Shown: positions 60,075 to 64,000 of the stretch, piece after piece | How positions within the stretch are numbered: position 1 is the first letter of the stretch | Layout of the letters: each line of letters starts with the position of its first letter | Source: Brevipalpus yothersi | Lineage: Eukaryota > Arthropoda > Arachnida > Trombidiformes > Tenuipalpidae | Length of the DNA: 64,000 bases | Reading direction: 5' to 3' | Assembly: GCA_003956705.1 (NCBI GenBank) | Contig: QZCP01000136.1 | Location: forward strand, 5,414 to 69,413 | Position numbers and translations under genes: made by a program | The notes under the pieces: model-generated | Told to the model about the DNA's origin: nothing | Database searches by the model: none | Seen by the model: the letters and a program-made list of their open reading frames with translations, nothing else

Positions 60075-62431
60075 CAATCATGACTTAAGATCATTATCTG
60101 TCGGCCACAAATCACTCGCAAGGCAACCACAAGCAAGCGAGTAGTCATGATAGATTGGAATAGATTGAAAATAAATGAGGATATTTTTGGAAATTGAATT
60201 TTTTGAAACTGGCAAAACAAATGAAATATGGCGATAGTTTATCACACATTCAATTACATTGATTCAATTCAAGTGGCATACTCAGTCGTGAAGTGTGTTT
60301 GTGTGTGTATGTGTATGAGAGAGGAGAAAAAGAAAGAAGAGTAAAAGGAGAGTGATAAAAGAATACAGGAAGAAGAATGTTGGACATGAGATAGAGAGAA
60401 TAGAAATGGATAAAAAATCGAAATGGATCATAAAATACATGTGCTCATGGAAGATTTTCTTTCTCTCTCTCTCTTTTTTATTCGCTCTCTTATTGGTAAG
60501 TTTCTTCAATCTTTCTCTCTATCCTCACACTTTGGCTTACAGTATCAAAAAGCATTGGTAAACCATGTGTGTAAGCCTTTATACTCAGCAGTATTCCCAT
60601 ACTCAATATAACTTGTACTTGTCTATCCATGATAGAAAAGAATAGGAAGAGAAAGAGAAAGAGAAACCATCAAACAGTATCAACGAACCTATCGGTGGTC
60701 TATCAATATTAGGCTGAGCTGAAATGTCAGTCTTAGGGTTCCAAGAGACTCATCATGCGTCTATTGGGTGAGTGTTTTTGGGCTTATTAGGAAGAAAAAG
60801 AGAGATATGAGAAAGAAAAACAATAGTAGAAGAGGTAAATCGTAGTGTAAAAAAAGCGAGGGGAGAGAGAAAGAAAGAAGAAAAAAATGATCTAAGAAGA
60901 GAAAAGATCCACTTATGAGTGGAAACTAAGAGTGGTGGAAAAAAGATGATGATAAAGTGGAGCATTCTATAGTGTGAGATCATCATGGATTGTCCTTACA
61001 ATATATGTTCAACGGTATGATGGAGAAAATATTGCTCAAAAGTATCATACATGACGTTTAATATCTTTCCCTCTCTCTCTCACTCTCTTCCAGTCAATCT
61101 GGTGTCTATTTTCTCAGATTTTTGTCGCTTCTCTCTTTATCTTACACTTTTGCTTGTCTCTCATCAGGCTCAGTATATGATGGTCGGGAATACTTTGCAA
61201 TTGGTCAAAAAAAGTTGGAAATCTAGAGGAAAGGAAGAGGGTTGATAAAATGATAAAGAAGAGGAACATCTCCACTCCAGGACAGGAATAAGCGGCGCAT
61301 TCTTTTTCCGGTCACTGAGCTGTTCATACTGAAGATGCGAACATTTCTCTTTACGACAAAGTCATGAGAAAATATTCTTATGCTTATTCTACTGTAACAT
61401 TCTACTGAACCCATAGACATTTTTCTTTTCACCAAAATAATACATTCTCCTATGGTAAGTCGGAAATACGTCAAGAGTTGGAAGACAATCATTTTGCATT
61501 CTTGCTTGTCCACTTCAAGTAGCCAGCATATTTCCCCATCTATTCACACTACAATCCCTACATTCATGTTTTAGAATAGAAGTAGTACAAACAATATGTC
61601 TTGCTCATGAATCGCTACACTATCTTTCGTTTCAATATGTATCCAGGATGTGGGATATGATTCTGAGAATCGGTGACATGTTCTCATGAGAGTAATGTCA
61701 TACATATAAGCAATATCTGAGCAATTATCACCTAGAGAAAATAGCAACAATTCTGGCTGCTTTTGATGAAAAATGATCGGTCAGCAGTTGAGAAGGATAA
61801 TCGACGAATATGGAAAAGAACCTTATAGAGAAAAACTTTGAAAGATAGTAGGCCCTAATATAATTCTTTTGGAAGTTAGAATTTCGATTATTTTGAGAGA
61901 TCATCTGAGAAAAGTCAAGAAATAATGTTACTGCTTTGAACTAGATGATTTTAGACAAAAATTGAATCAATAAATCGAGTGGGAACAAACGAATGCATCA
62001 TTGGTATCTGAATCATGGGAAGAAAGCAGTATACCTCACATACTGTAGAACGAATCATCAGGAAAAAGCAAGTCCAGTGAGTGAGGTAGATAATTTTTTA
62101 TCCAAGACAGAAAACCTTTTTCGCAAGTCCCACACGAGCCCAAGATCGTTTCATATATATATTTTTCTTCCCCTTAACCAAAAAGCTCACAGACTTTTGG
62201 TCCAATTATTTTTTCTTACTCTTTTCATGCTCATTCTTTCTGAGACTGATTTTTATTTGCTCGACTCTCTGTACGAAAGTAAACTTTTTGTTCCCTTCTC
62301 TTACTTCCAGCCACTAGCAAGGGAAAGTTTTTATTTCTACTTCCGACACTGTAATTAGGTTATCCAAGCTAGCCCACATGGTTGATGTCCATCGAAGTTG
62401 AATTTGTCTCTCTCTATGATAACATGGAGAG

Positions 62432-62435
<4 letters not shown>

Positions 62436-62500
<65 letters not shown>
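62436..62500. repeat. (GA)n microsatellite
   Basis: About 32 units. Confidence 0.96.
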
Positions 62501-62501
<1 letters not shown>

Positions 62502-63045
62502 TAAGAAAAAAGTACGGAACAAATGCATTTGGTATTTTTTTCTGATAAGAATCACTGAGGATTGACTTGGAACACTTGATTGTCAAGTAAACAGTGTCAT
62601 TAGATATATACAAACTGCCGGTTGACATGTGAAATCAACTTAAAATAATCTCAAAGTACCATTTATCTAGTGTGCCAACAAGGCCCCTTCTCAATGGGGG
62701 CTTGGATGGATGGATGGATACGTATATATATATATATTTCTATCTGTGGAATGGCTTCTTTCAATTTCTTTGTTCTTTCATGTCCATCTTTATACACTTT
62801 ATTGGTTCACTTTATTCCAACATCTTTTACTGGGCTAATTTCCTGTCTGATAGAGCAAACGAGTTATTCTTCCGGCAGTTACAGCCTTATATCCACATGA
62901 ATCCCATCATGTTGGTCATCCATCATCATTGATTCATTTCTTCCTAGTAGCTTACATAGAACACTGATTCTATCCTACTATCAAGGTGTATTCCTCGAGA
63001 TTGATTCGTTGACTCGCTAAAATACGATACAAATGCACTAGCATC

Positions 63046-63049
<4 letters not shown>

Positions 63050-63094
<45 letters not shown>

Positions 63095-63134
63095 NNNNNN
63101 NNNNNNNNNNNNNNNNNNNNNNNNNNNNNNNNNN

Positions 63135-63199
<65 letters not shown>
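63050..63199. repeat. (CT)n microsatellite containing an assembly gap
   Basis: CT runs flank 40 undetermined bases (63095-63134), so the true repeat length is unknown. Confidence 0.97.
63095..63134. other. Assembly gap (40 N)
   Basis: Run of N inside a (CT)n microsatellite; probably an unresolved repeat rather than missing unique sequence. Confidence 0.98.
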
Positions 63200-63203
<4 letters not shown>

Positions 63204-64000
63204 TCTTCCTTTATTTCTCCTTCTCTCTTCCTCTCTGGTCCACTTCATACTGTGAGTATCATGTAATGGAATAAAACACATCAATTTGACCAGATAAACA
63301 GAATGTCATAGATAAGTGGCTATTGTATTCTTCCAACTGGCCTAACAATCGAAGAGGCTAGCATGATGCAAAAATTCAATTTATTATGAATGAAAATATA
63401 TACTCCCATACAGAGAGTTACCATGATTAGACGGCTGTATTAGAATACCGAACAAGCATTTGAGAGTACCTGAGAGCAATGTACTCTGGATAGTTAGAGG
63501 TAGACCTTACAATATCGAAAACTAGAAGTGAGGATTTCGAAACACCCGAAGAAAGTGTTAAGGAAAAAGAAATTTTGAAGAATGAAGATTTCTATGAGCA
63601 TGGACAAAGAATTTGTCTTAGCCAATATAATGAATTGGTTTCGCAACGTTGAACACTGAAAGATGCCTCTTCAAATGGCCATACACACACACATACACAT
63701 AATACTACTCGACCCTTGATGCTCTATGGACTTTGTAAGCCTGTTTTATAAGCTTGGACAGTTTCAATTGATGCTCGCATCAATGGTCAACAAAGCAAGT
63801 GATTATGACCCAATAGAGACTGGGACCCTGCTAGTGAGTATACCACAGATCAAAAGCTTTGTACTCCCAGTAGCTTTGATCTTCTCACAAGCCTTCTCTT
63901 TCGTTCCCTTCTACTTTGTCTCTCTTTCTCTATTGTTTGCAGTACACCCGAAACCTTTAGCTCTCATCACTTGATCATCCATCCAGCATCCGCATCCTTT

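Larger units (their letters stand above)
53816..64000. other. 10 kb upstream of sidestep-like gene, no gene recognised
   Basis: AT-rich, with microsatellites at 60026-60074, 62436-62500 and 63050-63199. Probably contains the promoter and perhaps untranslated exons of the minus-strand gene. Open frames of 60-120 codons here show no recognisable domain and are consistent with chance. Confidence 0.6.

Noticed and set aside
61993..62358. 121-codon plus-strand frame
   Set aside because: No recognisable domain or splice partners; consistent with chance.

Overview
This is one 64 kb window of an animal nuclear genome. It is AT-rich, full of (CT)n/(GA)n microsatellites, and its genes are split by GT-AG introns. 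It carries an arthropod-style gene set: a calsyntenin, a sidestep-like immunoglobulin receptor, and a UDP-glycosyltransferase (UGT) of the bacterial-like type known from acariform mites, with no signal peptide and no C-terminal membrane anchor. An arthropod, plausibly a mite, fits best; the mite assignment is inference.

Positions 1694-36460 (+) hold nearly all of a calsyntenin gene. Ten exons were assembled by matching reading phase across every junction. In order they encode the cadherin pair, the LNS/laminin-G region, a low-complexity acidic/Asn segment, the juxtamembrane ectodomain, the transmembrane helix and a cytoplasmic tail with two W-acidic (kinesin light chain binding) motifs. Only the signal-peptide exon(s) are missing, presumably before the window. 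Introns reach 8.8 kb and hold most of the microsatellites. An intact, probably intronless, minus-strand gene for a 189-residue single-pass membrane protein lies in the first complete intron (5383-5952). A weaker minus-strand coding-like tract lies in the 8.5 kb intron (11137-13471).

About 3.4 kb beyond calsyntenin, 39894-41295 (+) encodes a complete 444-residue UGT in two exons separated by a 67-nt intron. Just downstream, 41491-41647 is a decayed second copy of the UGT 3' end. It is preceded by a short repeat (41425-41492) that also occurs inside a calsyntenin intron (31243-31312).

Convergent with the UGT, 42218-53815 (-) encodes a complete 723-residue sidestep-like receptor in 11 coding exons: signal peptide, four Ig domains, FN3 domain, transmembrane helix and cytoplasmic tail. 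Its signal-peptide exon lies 2.9 kb upstream of the Ig1 exon and joins it in phase.

The last 10 kb (53816-64000) contain microsatellites and a 40-base assembly gap, but no gene I can support. Calsyntenin and sidestep families both act at neuronal cell surfaces, and the UGT is a detoxification-type enzyme. Nothing suggests a shared pathway; these are ordinary neighbouring eukaryotic genes. No rRNA, tRNA or CRISPR array was recognised.
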